Shown: positions 28,356-38,432 of the stretch, in pieces
Layout of the letters: each line of letters begins with the position of its first letter
Position numbering within the stretch: position 1 is the first letter of the stretch
DNA from: Dehalococcoidia bacterium
GTDB taxonomy: Bacteria > Chloroflexota > Dehalococcoidia > SpSt-223
Assembly (NCBI GenBank): GCA_026003895.1
Contig: BPIC01000001.1
Coordinates: 624,128 to 688,127, forward strand
Direction of reading: 5' to 3'
DNA length: 64,000 nt
Program-made: the position numbers and the translations under genes
Notes under the pieces: model-generated
Databases searched by the model: none
What the model was told of the DNA's origin: nothing
Seen by the model: only the letters and a program-made list of their open reading frames with translations

Positions 28356-28467
28356 CAGTCCGCAGCGTCTACCGGAACAACGTCCCCGTGCCGCCAGCGG
28401 TTCCGGGGTCGTGCGCCGGTCGATTCTTCTTGGGAGAGTGCCACGTCGGGGAGAGCCACCGGGCGAG

Positions 28468-29820
28468 TTACAGGCCGAGTGCGCCTGCCGCAACGAGACC
28501 GTTCGGATCGTGCGGCACGCGGGGCCGGCCGCGTCCGATCCCGTAGTAGATGAAGCCCTCGCGGCGCATCTCACGCGGGTCGTAGATGTTCCGGCCGTCG
28601 ATGATCACCGGCCGGCCCATCACGGCCTTGAGCTGGTGAAGGTCGAGTTGTTTGAACTCGTTCCACTCGGTGACGACGACGAGCGCATCCGCGCCGGTTG
28701 CCGCGTCGTACGGGTCATGCGCGTAGACCGTGTCCGGCGGCAGGTGCGGCCGCGCCAAGTCCATCGACAATGGGTCGAAGACCCGCAGCTTTGCGCCTTC
28801 GAGGTGGAGGAGGTGGGCGATCTCAAGCGCCGGCGCCTCGCGCGTGTCGTCGGTCTGGGGCTTGAAGGAGAGGCCAAGCAGGGCGATGGTCTTTCCGTCG
28901 AGCGTGCCGAGGATGTCGCGGAGCCGCAGGACGACGAGCCGGCGCTGCGAACGGTTGATCTCCATCACGGCATGCAGCAGCTGCGGATGCCGGCCGTGAA
29001 TCGCCGCCATGTGGGCGAGCGCTTGGACGTCTTTCGGGAAACACGAGCCGCCGTAGCCGACCCCGGCATCGAGGAAGGCGGAGCCGATCCGCTTGTCGAG
29101 CCCCATGCCACGCGCCACTTCTTTCACGTCAGCGCCCAGCTCATCGCAGATGACCGCGATCTCGTTGATGAAGCTGATGCGGGTCGCCAGAAAGGCATTG
29201 GACGCGTATTTGATCATTTCGGCAGTGCGCGTGTCGGTGATGATGACGGGAGCAGCGAGCGGCTTGTGCAGCTCGGCGACGCGCTGGGCGGCCTCGTGGT
29301 CCTCCGCGCCAAGCACGACACGGTCAGGGTTCATGAAGTCGGCGATTGCGCTGCCTTCACGCAGGAATTCTGGGTTCGAGACGACAGCGAACTGGGCATG
29401 CGGGTTGGTCCGACGGATGATCGTCGTCACAAGGTCGCCAGTGCCGATCGGCACGGTGCTCTTGTTAATGATGATCGCGGGCCCCTTCAGGCTGTGGGCG
29501 ATCTGTTCTGCGGCGGCTCGGACGTAGCGGAGATCCGCTTCCCCGTCGGCACCGGAGGGCGTGCCTACGGCGATGAAAACGAACTCAGACTGGCCGACGG
29601 CACGGTCGAAATCGGTGGTGAACTGGAGACGACCAGCCGCCACGTTGCGGCGGACCATCTCTTCGAGGCCCGGTTCGTAAATGGGCAGCTTGCCTTGCAG
29701 CAGCCCACTGACCTTGCGCTCGTCGATGTCCACGCCAACGACGGTGTTGCCGAGGTCGGCAAAGCAGGTGGCCGTGGTCAATCCGACGTAGCCAAGTCCA
29801 ATGACGCTAATCTGCTTCAA
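28468..29820 (-). CDS. ugd: UDP-glucose/UDP-sugar 6-dehydrogenase
   Basis: [59 protein letters not shown]. Confidence 0.95.
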   Translation of the reverse strand: MKQISVIGLGYVGLTTATCFADLGNTVVGVDIDERKVSGLLQGKLPIYEPGLEEMVRRNVAAGRLQFTTDFDRAVGQSEFVFIAVGTPSGADGEADLRYVRAAAEQIAHSLKGPAIIINKSTVPIGTGDLVTTIIRRTNPHAQFAVVSNPEFLREGSAIADFMNPDRVVLGAEDHEAAQRVAELHKPLAAPVIITDTRTAEMIKYASNAFLATRISFINEIAVICDELGADVKEVARGMGLDKRIGSAFLDAGVGYGGSCFPKDVQALAHMAAIHGRHPQLLHAVMEINRSQRRLVVLRLRDILGTLDGKTIALLGLSFKPQTDDTREAPALEIAHLLHLEGAKLRVFDPLSMDLARPHLPPDTVYAHDPYDAATGADALVVVTEWNEFKQLDLHQLKAVMGRPVIIDGRNIYDPREMRREGFIYYGIGRGRPRVPHDPNGLVAAGALGL

Positions 29821-29935
29821 ACCGCACTTCCTCCTTGCACCCGAGGCGCCTCAGTGGCCGGACCGCATCGCAGTATAACGGGTGGGTCCTACGAGGACAA
29901 CAGCGAGCGACCGATCGGCCCGCCGAGCGGTCTCG

Positions 29936-30301
29936 TTAGGAGGATCCTTCGGCAACGAGCGCCAAAAGGTTGACCATCACCAGCGGATTCGTCAACAGCG
30001 CGATCGCGCTGCCAAGCGCATAGCCCCAGCCGCGCCCGAGCCCAGTGAAGCGGCCGACGACGAACACGCACAGTCCGATCGTCACCAGCGCGGTGATCAG
30101 TTGGGAGAGGATCGCGAGCGGCACTTCACCGGGGCCGCGCGGCGCCTGGGTGAGCGCCAGCGCGTAGAGCAGTGACCCGAGCAGAAAATTGAGCGGTCCG
30201 GCAATGGCCGCGGTTGCCGTCATGACGAAGAGACCGCGCCAATCCGGTGGCCGAAGAGCGGCCGCGGCGCGCTGCGGCGGACGTTTCCGCTTCTTTCCCA
30301 C
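29936..30301 (-). CDS. Small integral membrane protein, unknown function
   Basis: 121-aa ORF with basic N-terminus and about 3 TM segments. Confidence 0.55.
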   Translation of the reverse strand: MGKKRKRPPQRAAAALRPPDWRGLFVMTATAAIAGPLNFLLGSLLYALALTQAPRGPGEVPLAILSQLITALVTIGLCVFVVGRFTGLGRGWGYALGSAIALLTNPLVMVNLLALVAEGSS

Positions 30302-30307
30302 CTGTGG

Positions 30308-31543
30308 CTACGGGTTGTCCCGCGTTTCCAGTTCGAACGCCGCATGGAGCGACCGGACCGCGTCGGGCACACGATCGGCGGCCACGATGCAGGTGATCCG
30401 GATCTCGGAGGTCGTAATCATCTCGATATTGATCCCGGCGCGGTAGAGCGCTTCAAACATTCTGGCCGCATAGCCCGGGGCACTTTGCATCCCGCTTCCA
30501 ACGATGCTCACTTTGCCGAGATCGCCAGCCGTCGTAACGGCCTCCGCGCCGATCGCCTTGGCCACCTCGCGCGTCAGGGCTTCGGCCTTGCTGAGATCGC
30601 CTTTGGCGACCGAATACGAAAGGTCGGTCTTGCCGTGCTGACCGGTGTTTTGGACGATGACGTCGACGGATATCCCTGCTTCTGCCAGCGGCCCGAACAC
30701 TTGGGCGGCGATCCCTGGCCGATCCGGCACGCCGACGATCGTCACCTTGCCAACGTTGACGTCGTGGGCGATCCCACGCACCTTATTGCCTTTCTCCATC
30801 GATACACCTCGGTGAATGAGGGTGCCGGGTCGGTCGCTGAAGCTGGATGCCACCAAAATCGGCTGGTCGAACAGCTCGCCCAGCTCGACGGCGCGCGCCG
30901 CCATCACTTTGGCCCCTTGGCTCGCGAGTTCCAACATCTCCTCGTAGGAGATGTCCTGCAGTTGGCGCGCCTCGGGGACGATTCGCGGGTCGGCAGTAAA
31001 GACCCCATCGACATCGGTGTAGATCTCGCAGGCCGACGCCTCGAGGGCAGCTGCTAGCGCGACAGCGGTCGTATCCGACCCTCCACGTCCGAGGGTGGTG
31101 ACATCGAACTCCTCGGTGAACCCCTGAAAGCCCGCGACGATAACGATCCGGCCGCGTTCCAATTCGCGCCGAATTCGCATCGGGTCCACGTCCAAGATAC
31201 GCGCCGCACCGTAGCGCGATTCGGTGCGAATGCCGGCCTGATAGCCGGTTAGGCTTATCGCCTCGTGGCCAAGGTCGCGCAGCGCCATGGCGAGCAGCGC
31301 GATCGACACAATCTCGCCGGTCGAGAGCAACAGGTCGAGCTCGCGTGGGTCCGGGTGGGGCGTGATCTGGTGAGCGAGGGCGATCAATTGGTCGGTGGTC
31401 TTGCCCATCGCCGAGACGACGACCACAATGCGCGGCGACCGTCGCTCGTAGGCGGCGCTGACTCGGCGAGCGACGTTACGGATGCGCTCCGGGTCGGCGA
31501 CCGAACTGCCGCCGTACTTCTGGACGATGATGTCGGACCGCAC
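30308..31543 (-). CDS. lysC: Aspartate kinase
   Basis: IVQKYGGSSVADPERIRNVA, GRGGSDTTAVALAAAL, tandem ACT region VTIVGVPDRPGIAAQVF. Confidence 0.96.
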   Translation of the reverse strand: MRSDIIVQKYGGSSVADPERIRNVARRVSAAYERRSPRIVVVVSAMGKTTDQLIALAHQITPHPDPRELDLLLSTGEIVSIALLAMALRDLGHEAISLTGYQAGIRTESRYGAARILDVDPMRIRRELERGRIVIVAGFQGFTEEFDVTTLGRGGSDTTAVALAAALEASACEIYTDVDGVFTADPRIVPEARQLQDISYEEMLELASQGAKVMAARAVELGELFDQPILVASSFSDRPGTLIHRGVSMEKGNKVRGIAHDVNVGKVTIVGVPDRPGIAAQVFGPLAEAGISVDVIVQNTGQHGKTDLSYSVAKGDLSKAEALTREVAKAIGAEAVTTAGDLGKVSIVGSGMQSAPGYAARMFEALYRAGINIEMITTSEIRITCIVAADRVPDAVRSLHAAFELETRDNP

Positions 31544-31689
31544 GCTGTTCCTCCCTGCTGGCGAGAATTGTAGCCGGCGCGTGCCCCGAGCCCGAGGGCG
31601 CGGCGTTCGCTCGTCTACCCCCTATACTGAGTGACAATCGATCGGCGGCGCCCGCCCCGCCTCCCTACTCGATCCTTCGGAGGCCGTTC

Positions 31690-32145
31690 GTGTTCGAAGC
31701 TCTCATCGTGCTCCACAATGTCTTGCGCTGGCTGGTGCTGATCGCGGCCTTGGTTGCCATCGTGAACGCCTTCAGTGGTTGGTTCGGCGGTCGCCGCTGG
31801 ACCCGCCGGGACGCCCGCATCGGGGTCCTCTTCGCCATCGCGATGGATGTCCAAGTCTTGCTCGGGCTAATTCTTTGGGTGCGCTTCGTCCTCGTCGTAC
31901 CGGGTGGCTTCGGCGCTGCGATGGGGAATCCCGGCTTGCGATTCTTCGCCATCGAGCACCTCGTTGGCATGCTCGTTGCCCTCGCGCTCATCCATCTCGG
32001 TCAGGTGCTTGGCCGGCGTGCTCGCAGCGATGCCGCCCGGTTTCGGTCGAATGCCATCTTCTTTCTCGTCGCGACGGTGGTGATTGTGGCGTCGATTCCG
32101 TGGCCCGGCCTGCGGTATGGTCGCGCTCTACTGCCGGTTATCTAG
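31690..32145 (+). CDS. Four-TM conserved membrane protein
   Basis: MFEALIVLHNVLRWLVLIAALVAIVNAF... hydrophobic ORF with histidines in TM segments. Confidence 0.6.
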   Translation: MFEALIVLHNVLRWLVLIAALVAIVNAFSGWFGGRRWTRRDARIGVLFAIAMDVQVLLGLILWVRFVLVVPGGFGAAMGNPGLRFFAIEHLVGMLVALALIHLGQVLGRRARSDAARFRSNAIFFLVATVVIVASIPWPGLRYGRALLPVI

Positions 32146-32933
32146 CGGCGGGCAACCCAGAATCGGCACGGCGCACTGAGCTCCTGAACGGTGGCCGGCT
32201 CTTCACCGAGGTCTGCTCGCCAATAGTCCGCCAACCACGTGAGACCTGCCTCGGCAAGGCAGGCGAGCACCTCGGCGCGATCCGGGATGTGAATGAAGGT
32301 TTCCGCGCCGTCCTGGTCGAAGATGAGGCCGCCGAACTCGGGAATGCGCCGGTCTCGTTTCCCTTTGCGCCACCGGCGGGCCTCGGCGCGCCAGAAGCCC
32401 GGCTCCGGCTCGTCGCGGTCCCGGTCGTGCGTGGTGAAGAGGAAGATCCCGCCCGGTCGCAACACACGGCGCACCTCGGTCATCGCTCGCACTCGGTTGG
32501 CGCGGCCAGGGATTTGCATCAGTCCGTTAAACGAGAAGAGTGCCGCATCGAACGATTCGTCGGGAAAGGGCAGATCGAGCGCATCTGCGACGGTGAAGGG
32601 GAGGGCCAGTCCGGCAGCCGCCGCGAGCGTGCGGGCTGCCGCGATGAGCCGCGGCGAGAGGTCGACCCCCTCGATTCGGGAGTAACCGAGGCGGGCGAGA
32701 CCGATCGTCGTCCGCCCGGCGCCGCAGCCTAGGTCGAGGACGCGGCACGTGCGGCTCACCCAGCGGCGGATGAGCAATCGCTCCGAGCGCCACAGCCCCA
32801 CGGCCACTGCCTGAATGTAGCGTGCAGCGGGGCCGTCCGCCTCGTACGAGCGGCGGACGAAGGCGGTATCGACGATGTCGCCCGCTGGTTGAAGGGCTGG
32901 CGAGTCGCTTGGTATACTTTCAGGCACGTTCAA
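32142..32933 (-). CDS. Class I SAM-dependent methyltransferase
   Basis: VLDLGCGAGRTTIGLARLGYSRIEGVDLSPRLIAAA, DLPFPDESFDAALFSFNGLMQIP; true start uncertain (non-ATG at 32933). Confidence 0.85.
   Translation of the reverse strand: MNVPESIPSDSPALQPAGDIVDTAFVRRSYEADGPAARYIQAVAVGLWRSERLLIRRWVSRTCRVLDLGCGAGRTTIGLARLGYSRIEGVDLSPRLIAAARTLAAAAGLALPFTVADALDLPFPDESFDAALFSFNGLMQIPGRANRVRAMTEVRRVLRPGGIFLFTTHDRDRDEPEPGFWRAEARRWRKGKRDRRIPEFGGLIFDQDGAETFIHIPDRAEVLACLAEAGLTWLADYWRADLGEEPATVQELSAPCRFWVARR
32889..32918 (+). promoter_or_regulatory. Candidate sigma-70-type promoter for tRNA-Trp (TTGAAG-N18-TATACT)
   Basis: Hexamers at 32889-32894 and 32913-32918, upstream of the tRNA. Confidence 0.45.
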
Positions 32934-33009
32934 ACGAGTGTAGCTCAGTCGGTAGAGCAGCGGTCTCCAAAACCGCCGGTCGGGGGTTCGAGTCCCTCCA
33001 CTCGTGCCA
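32934..33009 (+). tRNA. tRNA-Trp (anticodon CCA), CCA end encoded
   Basis: Acceptor ACGAGTG/CACTCGT, anticodon loop CTCCAAA, GGTTCGAGTCC T-arm, GCCA end. Confidence 0.96.
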
Positions 33010-33026
33010 GCCGGTTCGGCTGTAAT

Positions 33027-33111
33027 GCCCAGGTGGTGGAATAGGCAGACACGCCGTCTTGAGGGGGCGGTGCCGCAAGGCGTATGAGTTCAAATCTCAT
33101 CCTGGGCACCA
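33027..33111 (+). tRNA. tRNA-Leu (anticodon GAG), CCA end encoded
   Basis: Acceptor GCCCAGG/CCTGGGC, loop TTGAGGG between CCGTC/GGCGG, long variable arm TGCCGCAAGGCG, GTTCAAATC T-arm. Confidence 0.95.
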
Positions 33112-33356
33112 GAGAGGTTGAGTCTGGGCGGAGCGGTTGCCCGAACCGCTCCGCCCAGTTCGTTTTTCGGCACCACCGAGTTGCGATCGGCAGCCCCGAT
33201 CGATGCCTGTCGCCATGCCGCAACCGACCGCGCCCAACGCGTTGGCGGCAAGCGTCCTCGTTCCGCCAGGCGCTCGCTGCCTCGAGCGCACCGCCGAAGC
33301 TGACCACCTGCTCGCCGATGGTTCGCGGATCAGGTCGAGAATCGCGTCGTCCCTGC

Positions 33357-33875
33357 TTACCAGCGGTACTCCTCGAGCGGGACCACTCGGCAGCGCTCGC
33401 CATCGTCCTCGATCCAGCCGCGCTTCACGAGCCTCGCAATCCCAGTTTCGACGAGGCGTGGGCTACCCACGGCGTAGAGTTCCTCCCGCGTCGTTTCGCC
33501 TGGCGTTTCGGAGTCCAGCAGGCCGAGCAACACGGTCCCTTCGGATTTCCGTAGCGCACGGTTGAACGCTGCTTGCGTGAAGGCGAAGTTCAGTGCTTCG
33601 AGCGGTCCTTCCGGAGCGCTCGGTGGCAGTGTCAGAGAGAAGATGCCGTGGTTCTCGTGGAAGACGACAACCCCGGATTCAATCAATTCCGTCACTGCGG
33701 CTTCCAGCTCGTCGTCCTCTACGTCCCACGTGTCGGTCAGCGCTACAAACTGGATCAGACCGATGTGCGGATTCTGTTCGCGGTCGGCGGCGCCCGCCAG
33801 CGCCAAGGCGATCGCCTTCTTCCAGCCCGTTAGCCGCAGCCTGAGGTAGCTCATGGTATAAGTTGGCTCTACCAT
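33357..33875 (-). CDS. Unknown protein, paralogue B (winged-helix-like; ends RVVPLEEYRW)
   Basis: 172-aa ORF from MVEPTYTMSYL; shares layout and C-terminus with its neighbour. Confidence 0.65.
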   Translation of the reverse strand: MVEPTYTMSYLRLRLTGWKKAIALALAGAADREQNPHIGLIQFVALTDTWDVEDDELEAAVTELIESGVVVFHENHGIFSLTLPPSAPEGPLEALNFAFTQAAFNRALRKSEGTVLLGLLDSETPGETTREELYAVGSPRLVETGIARLVKRGWIEDDGERCRVVPLEEYRW

Positions 33876-34408
33876 TGATAGACCTCCCGCGGGACAATCG
33901 CCCATCCCTCGGCGGTCTCGCGCAGCCAGCCACGACGTGCGAGCGCTCGCGCCCCCGCAACGATGTCGTCGGCTGACGGTGGCTCTAACCCGCGATTCTC
34001 GAAGTACCTGATGACATCGCCGATCGTGAATTGCGGCAATGCGTAATAGTCGGCAGCGAAGAACCAAACCAGAGCTTCTTCGGCCGGTGCATCCGCTACG
34101 ATGATATCGAGGAGCGCTAACCGAGCGCGATCATGCCACGTCGTGATCTCCAGACGTGGCAGGAGCAGCGTCACCTCATTCTCCACGTCGTGCCAGTCGA
34201 TGAGACCGCTCCGGTGGAGGATTCTCAGCCCCTCGCCAACGTGCTCGGCGGTCAGTTCCAACGGTTTCGCCCGCTCGACGACCGCCGAAACCGGGACACG
34301 CCGCTGGCCCGCCGCGTCGGCCGCGCGCGCCACTGCTTGAAGGACTGCGCTGCCTGGCTTCGGCAAGGGGGGAAGCCGAGTAAGCGTCGCCAAAAATGTC
34401 GCACTCAT
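33869..34408 (-). CDS. Unknown protein, paralogue A (winged-helix-like; ends AIVPREVYQW)
   Basis: 180-aa ORF from MSATFLATL; start/stop overlap with paralogue B. Confidence 0.65.
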   Translation of the reverse strand: MSATFLATLTRLPPLPKPGSAVLQAVARAADAAGQRRVPVSAVVERAKPLELTAEHVGEGLRILHRSGLIDWHDVENEVTLLLPRLEITTWHDRARLALLDIIVADAPAEEALVWFFAADYYALPQFTIGDVIRYFENRGLEPPSADDIVAGARALARRGWLRETAEGWAIVPREVYQW

Positions 34409-35187
34409 CGTTTCACCTCTCCGTGGGCAGCGTGCTCGCTGCAAGGTGTGGTGATGCCCAGCTCAATCCGTTGCGTACTCAATCGAGCGGCGTCTCAACT
34501 GCGACTCGGTTCGGGCATCGGCGTGGCGTCCCCCTTCCGTCGCTCCGCCACCATCCGTGGATCGGACTCCGCTCGCCGCGACGGCTTGACGTCATCGATC
34601 CAGTTGCTGCCGCCGGTCATCCTCCCCTCCCTCAACGCGACCGCCGATCGCGCCAACCTCCTGAGCCGTCACCGCGCCCCACGTCGCTGGCCCCTCGCGC
34701 GACCCCGTGGCCCCTCGCGCTCTTCAGCCACGGGAGCATGCGGCTCGCCCTGACCAAGGTTGGGCACGAGGCTGGAACGGCCAAATCGGCAGGCAGCCCC
34801 TACACGCGTTGATCCCGCTCGGACGACGCCGATCACCTGCTCGTCAGTCGTGAGACGAGACGCCTCAGCCCCGGCACCTTCAACGCCGGTCCGGCAGTAC
34901 ACACGCGGGCTGTCCAATCAGACCTGCAATCGGGCGAGACGGTCGCCGAGCGTTTGGTGTACTTGCTGTTCAATTATCCAGTATTTGCTCGAAAACCGCT
35001 AGGTCGGCCGGCAAGCGCTACGCGATCGGTGGTGTCACGAGCGGCTTGGGTGTATCGCGGCACGCCGCCGAGGCTGCATGGGCGGACCGCCGGCACAACG
35101 CCGGCGCGTGTGGCGCTCCCATGGGTCTGTGGTTAGCTTGGGCACCACAACAGGGTGAGAGGGCCAAACGCCCCCACGCAGGTTTCG

Positions 35188-36759
35188 TTAGCCGATCGCC
35201 GAGACGCGGCGCAGCACCCCGCCACCTGTGATGTTGAGGTTCTCAATCGTCACCGTCTCGATGCGGCCATCGATTCCGGCTGAAAACACCACTCGAGCGG
35301 GTCCGGCAGCGTTTTCTCCCGCTGGCTGGTAGAGGAAGATATCACCGTCCCAGTGACGCAGGGCGAACGGGGCTTGCAGAGGGCCGAGCCGCAGCTCGAG
35401 TCCCTCGCTTCCGAGCCCAAGCTCCACGACGCCGACGTAGTCGTTGACGTAGCGGCCGACATAGGCGCCGAGCGGCCGGGCTGGCGCGGGCGCGACTGGC
35501 GGCTGCGAATAGTCGTACTGCCGGCCGTAGGCGGGAGCCAATGCCTCGGCGAAGATGCGGCCGTAGAGCGAAACGTAATCGCGCTGCACCCTGCCCTCGG
35601 TTGCCACGTCGAAGAAGCTCGCGGCAATTGCCTCCGGGACTCCAACTGGCTCGCCGTTGGTCAGTACGACGATGCCGAGTTCCTCGCTCGGAAGCAACAC
35701 GACGACGGTCGCCGCACCGAGCGCAAATGCGCCGGAATGGCTCAGCCGCACGCGCCCGGCAGCGTCGCTGCCGACGTTCCAGCCGAGGCCGTAGAGTTGC
35801 GGATGATCGGTCGCTGGGTTGGCTGGGGGCACTGCGATCGCCTGCGGGCGGTGCGTCTCGGCGAGCGCCTCGGCGCCCACGATTCGGCGACCGTCGACCT
35901 CGCCGTTGCCGAGCTGCAGACGAAGCCACTGCGCCAAGTCGCGTGCCGTGGAGCTGACTCCGCCGGCCGGCGATTGCGCGTCCGGGTTGCGGACGAAGCG
36001 CGGCTCCCAACGGTCGCCGACGCGGACGTGGGTGAGCGCCCGGTCCGGCGCTGTCGCAAAGTCGGCGAAGCGTGAGCTGGTGCGTGTCATCCCCAAGGGG
36101 CGGTAAAGTCGCTCGGCGGACAGGTCTTCCCAGCTTCTCCCAGCGGCCTTCGCCGCGGCCACCGCCGCCTCGGTCATACCGAAGTTGGTGTAGTTGTACC
36201 CGGACCGGAATTGGTAGGCCGGCGGGAGGAAGCGCAGCCGCCGCAGAATTTCCTCCCGGCCATAGCCAAGGTCTTCAAGGTCGTCCCCGGCGTGGTCGGG
36301 AAGGCCGCTGCGGTGACTGTAGAGGTCGCGTATCGTCAGTTGCGCCGTGACCCACTCCTCGTGCATCCGAAACGTCGGGTCAAGGTCGACAATCCGACTG
36401 TCCCAGCCGACAATTCCGTCTCCGACGAGCGAGGCAACGACGGTCGAACCGACCGGCTTCGAGACCGAGGCGAGCTGAAAGACGGTGTCGATCCCAACGG
36501 GCGCCCCGGTCGTCGTGTCGCGCACACCGTAGCCTTTGAGGGCGACGATTCGATCGCGATGGACAACGGCGAGCGCCACCCCCGGCACCCCAGTCCGCCG
36601 CAGCGCGTCGTCGACGATTCGGTCCAGTTGATCGACGGCGCGCTGCACGCTCGCCGGTGTCACCTCGGCGGCGTTCGCTGGCCTGCTGGACAGCGGACTA
36701 AGAACGAGTGCGGCGAGGAGGCCGAGCGCGGCCATCCGGAAGCCAGCGAGGTGCACCAT
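35188..36759 (-). CDS. Secreted serine hydrolase, class C beta-lactamase family
   Basis: Signal peptide; FQLASVSKPVGSTVV (SxxK), SGYNYTNFGMTEAA (YxN), C-terminal DUF3471-like region. Confidence 0.9.
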   Translation of the reverse strand: MVHLAGFRMAALGLLAALVLSPLSSRPANAAEVTPASVQRAVDQLDRIVDDALRRTGVPGVALAVVHRDRIVALKGYGVRDTTTGAPVGIDTVFQLASVSKPVGSTVVASLVGDGIVGWDSRIVDLDPTFRMHEEWVTAQLTIRDLYSHRSGLPDHAGDDLEDLGYGREEILRRLRFLPPAYQFRSGYNYTNFGMTEAAVAAAKAAGRSWEDLSAERLYRPLGMTRTSSRFADFATAPDRALTHVRVGDRWEPRFVRNPDAQSPAGGVSSTARDLAQWLRLQLGNGEVDGRRIVGAEALAETHRPQAIAVPPANPATDHPQLYGLGWNVGSDAAGRVRLSHSGAFALGAATVVVLLPSEELGIVVLTNGEPVGVPEAIAASFFDVATEGRVQRDYVSLYGRIFAEALAPAYGRQYDYSQPPVAPAPARPLGAYVGRYVNDYVGVVELGLGSEGLELRLGPLQAPFALRHWDGDIFLYQPAGENAAGPARVVFSAGIDGRIETVTIENLNITGGGVLRRVSAIG

Positions 36760-36884
36760 CGATCCCTCCAGTTGACCGTTCGTCCGGGCTCGGCGAGTTT
36801 CCTTGATCAGGGTGGCCCCTGTCTAGCCGCGGGCGGCGCGGCTGTGGTAGGATTTGGCGCTACGACGCGGGCAGCCGCGTTTTC

Positions 36885-36956
36885 GGCGACGTAGCCAAGT
36901 GGTAAGGCAGCGGTCTGCAAAACCGCGATTCACCGGTTCGAATCCGGTCGTCGCCT
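36885..36956 (+). tRNA. tRNA-Cys (anticodon GCA), CCA end not encoded
   Basis: Acceptor GGCGACG/CGTCGCC, loop CTGCAAA, GGTTCGAATCC T-arm, discriminator T followed by CCCC. Confidence 0.95.
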
Positions 36957-36980
36957 CCCCCGTCCGTCCCCAGCCTCCTC

Positions 36981-37064
36981 GGGACAGTGGTGGAATGGCA
37001 GACACAGCGGGCTTAAACCCCGTAGCCGCAAGGCGTGCGAGTTCGAATCTCGCCTGTCCCACCA
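36981..37064 (+). tRNA. tRNA-Leu (anticodon TAA), CCA end encoded
   Basis: Acceptor GGGACAG/CTGTCCC, loop CTTAAAC, long variable arm GCCGCAAGGC, GTTCGAATC. Confidence 0.95.
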
Positions 37065-37325
37065 GGGCCGTACTTTGGCCTCGGTTCGGCGCAGGGCGCC
37101 CGACTCCCAGACCGCGGTCCGGTGTAGCGTGCTCCTCTTCGTCAGCGGTCTCGCCGCGAAGTATCTCGCATTCTGTGGCAGCTACCCTGTTGGGCTGGGC
37201 GCTCTCGGGTTGAACGGCGTGGGGGACGTGGGCTGAGGCAACGCTCGGGGCACGGCAGCGCGGAATCCCTCTTGGTCGTTCCGTTGCCGACGGGCTACAC
37301 TCTGGTCCACCGTTCCGGAGCGCTG

Positions 37326-38432
37326 ATGATTCTCTGTGCCAACCCCAAGGCTCAGTATCTCGCCTACCGCGAAGAGATCGACGGGGCGATCCACGCGGCG
37401 CTCGAGAGCGGCAGATACATCCTCGGCGAGCAGGTTGCGGCCTTCGAAGCCGAGTTCGCCGCCTACATCGGCGCGGCCTACGCCGTCGGCTGTGGCAGCG
37501 GCACCGAGGCGCTCCGGCTCGCGCTTGGTGCGCTCGGGATCGGGCCGGGCGACGAGGTGATCACGGTTGGGCACACCGCCGTCGCCACCGTCGCCGCCAT
37601 CGAGTTGGCTGGCGCGACGCCCGTGCTCGTCGACATCGACCCCGTGCACGCGACGCTCGATCCAGCGCGGATCGAGGCGGCATGCACCGCGCGGACGAAG
37701 GCGATCCTTCCGGTCCATCTCTATGGCCAGCCGGCAGATTTGACCGCCATCCTCGCGGTAGCGGCACGCCACGGTCTTCGCGTCGTCGAGGACTGCGCTC
37801 AGGCCCACGGCGCATGCTGGGACGGCCGACGCGTCGGCGCCTTTGGCGATGCCGCCTGTTTCAGCTTTTACCCGACGAAGAACCTCGGCGCGATCGGCGA
37901 CGGCGGGATGGTAGTTACCAACGATCCGGCCGTCGCGAACGAAGCGCGGTTGCTGCGCGAATACGGGTGGGCCGAGCGGTACGTCTCTCACCGCGTTGGC
38001 TGGAACAGCCGCCTCGACGAGCTGCAGGCGGCGGTGCTGCGCGTCAAGCTGCGCCACCTCGACGCCGACAACGCCCGTCGCCGAGCGATCGCGGATCGCT
38101 ACGATCGCGAGCTGGACGGCCTCGGCTTCGCACTGCCGGCACGTCGTCCCGGCGCGACCCATGTCTTCCACTTGTACGTCATCCGCCATCCTGAGCGTGA
38201 CCGATTGCTCGAGTTTTGCCGACGGCACGGTGTCTCACCCGGCATCCATTACCCGGTTCCCGTCCACCTGCAGCCTGCCTACCGCGGACGGATGGCCGGT
38301 GCGGACCGCCTGCCGGAGACCGAGCGTGCCGCTCGAGAGGTACTGTCGCTCCCGATGTATCCGGAGCTGACCGATGATGAGGTCTCCACCGTCACCGCGG
38401 TGCTGCGCGCCTTTGCGGAGGGAGCGAGATGA
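37326..38432 (+). CDS. DegT/DnrJ/EryC1-family PLP-dependent sugar aminotransferase
   Basis: [65 protein letters not shown]. Confidence 0.93.
   Translation: MILCANPKAQYLAYREEIDGAIHAALESGRYILGEQVAAFEAEFAAYIGAAYAVGCGSGTEALRLALGALGIGPGDEVITVGHTAVATVAAIELAGATPVLVDIDPVHATLDPARIEAACTARTKAILPVHLYGQPADLTAILAVAARHGLRVVEDCAQAHGACWDGRRVGAFGDAACFSFYPTKNLGAIGDGGMVVTNDPAVANEARLLREYGWAERYVSHRVGWNSRLDELQAAVLRVKLRHLDADNARRRAIADRYDRELDGLGFALPARRPGATHVFHLYVIRHPERDRLLEFCRRHGVSPGIHYPVPVHLQPAYRGRMAGADRLPETERAAREVLSLPMYPELTDDEVSTVTAVLRAFAEGAR

Noticed and set aside
28272-28467. glmS ribozyme upstream of glmS
   Set aside because: The conserved ribozyme core was not found in this gap.
33027-37064. tRNA-derived att duplications flanking the 33-37 kb segment
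   Set aside because: The 3' ends of the tRNA genes differ and no matching direct repeat was seen.
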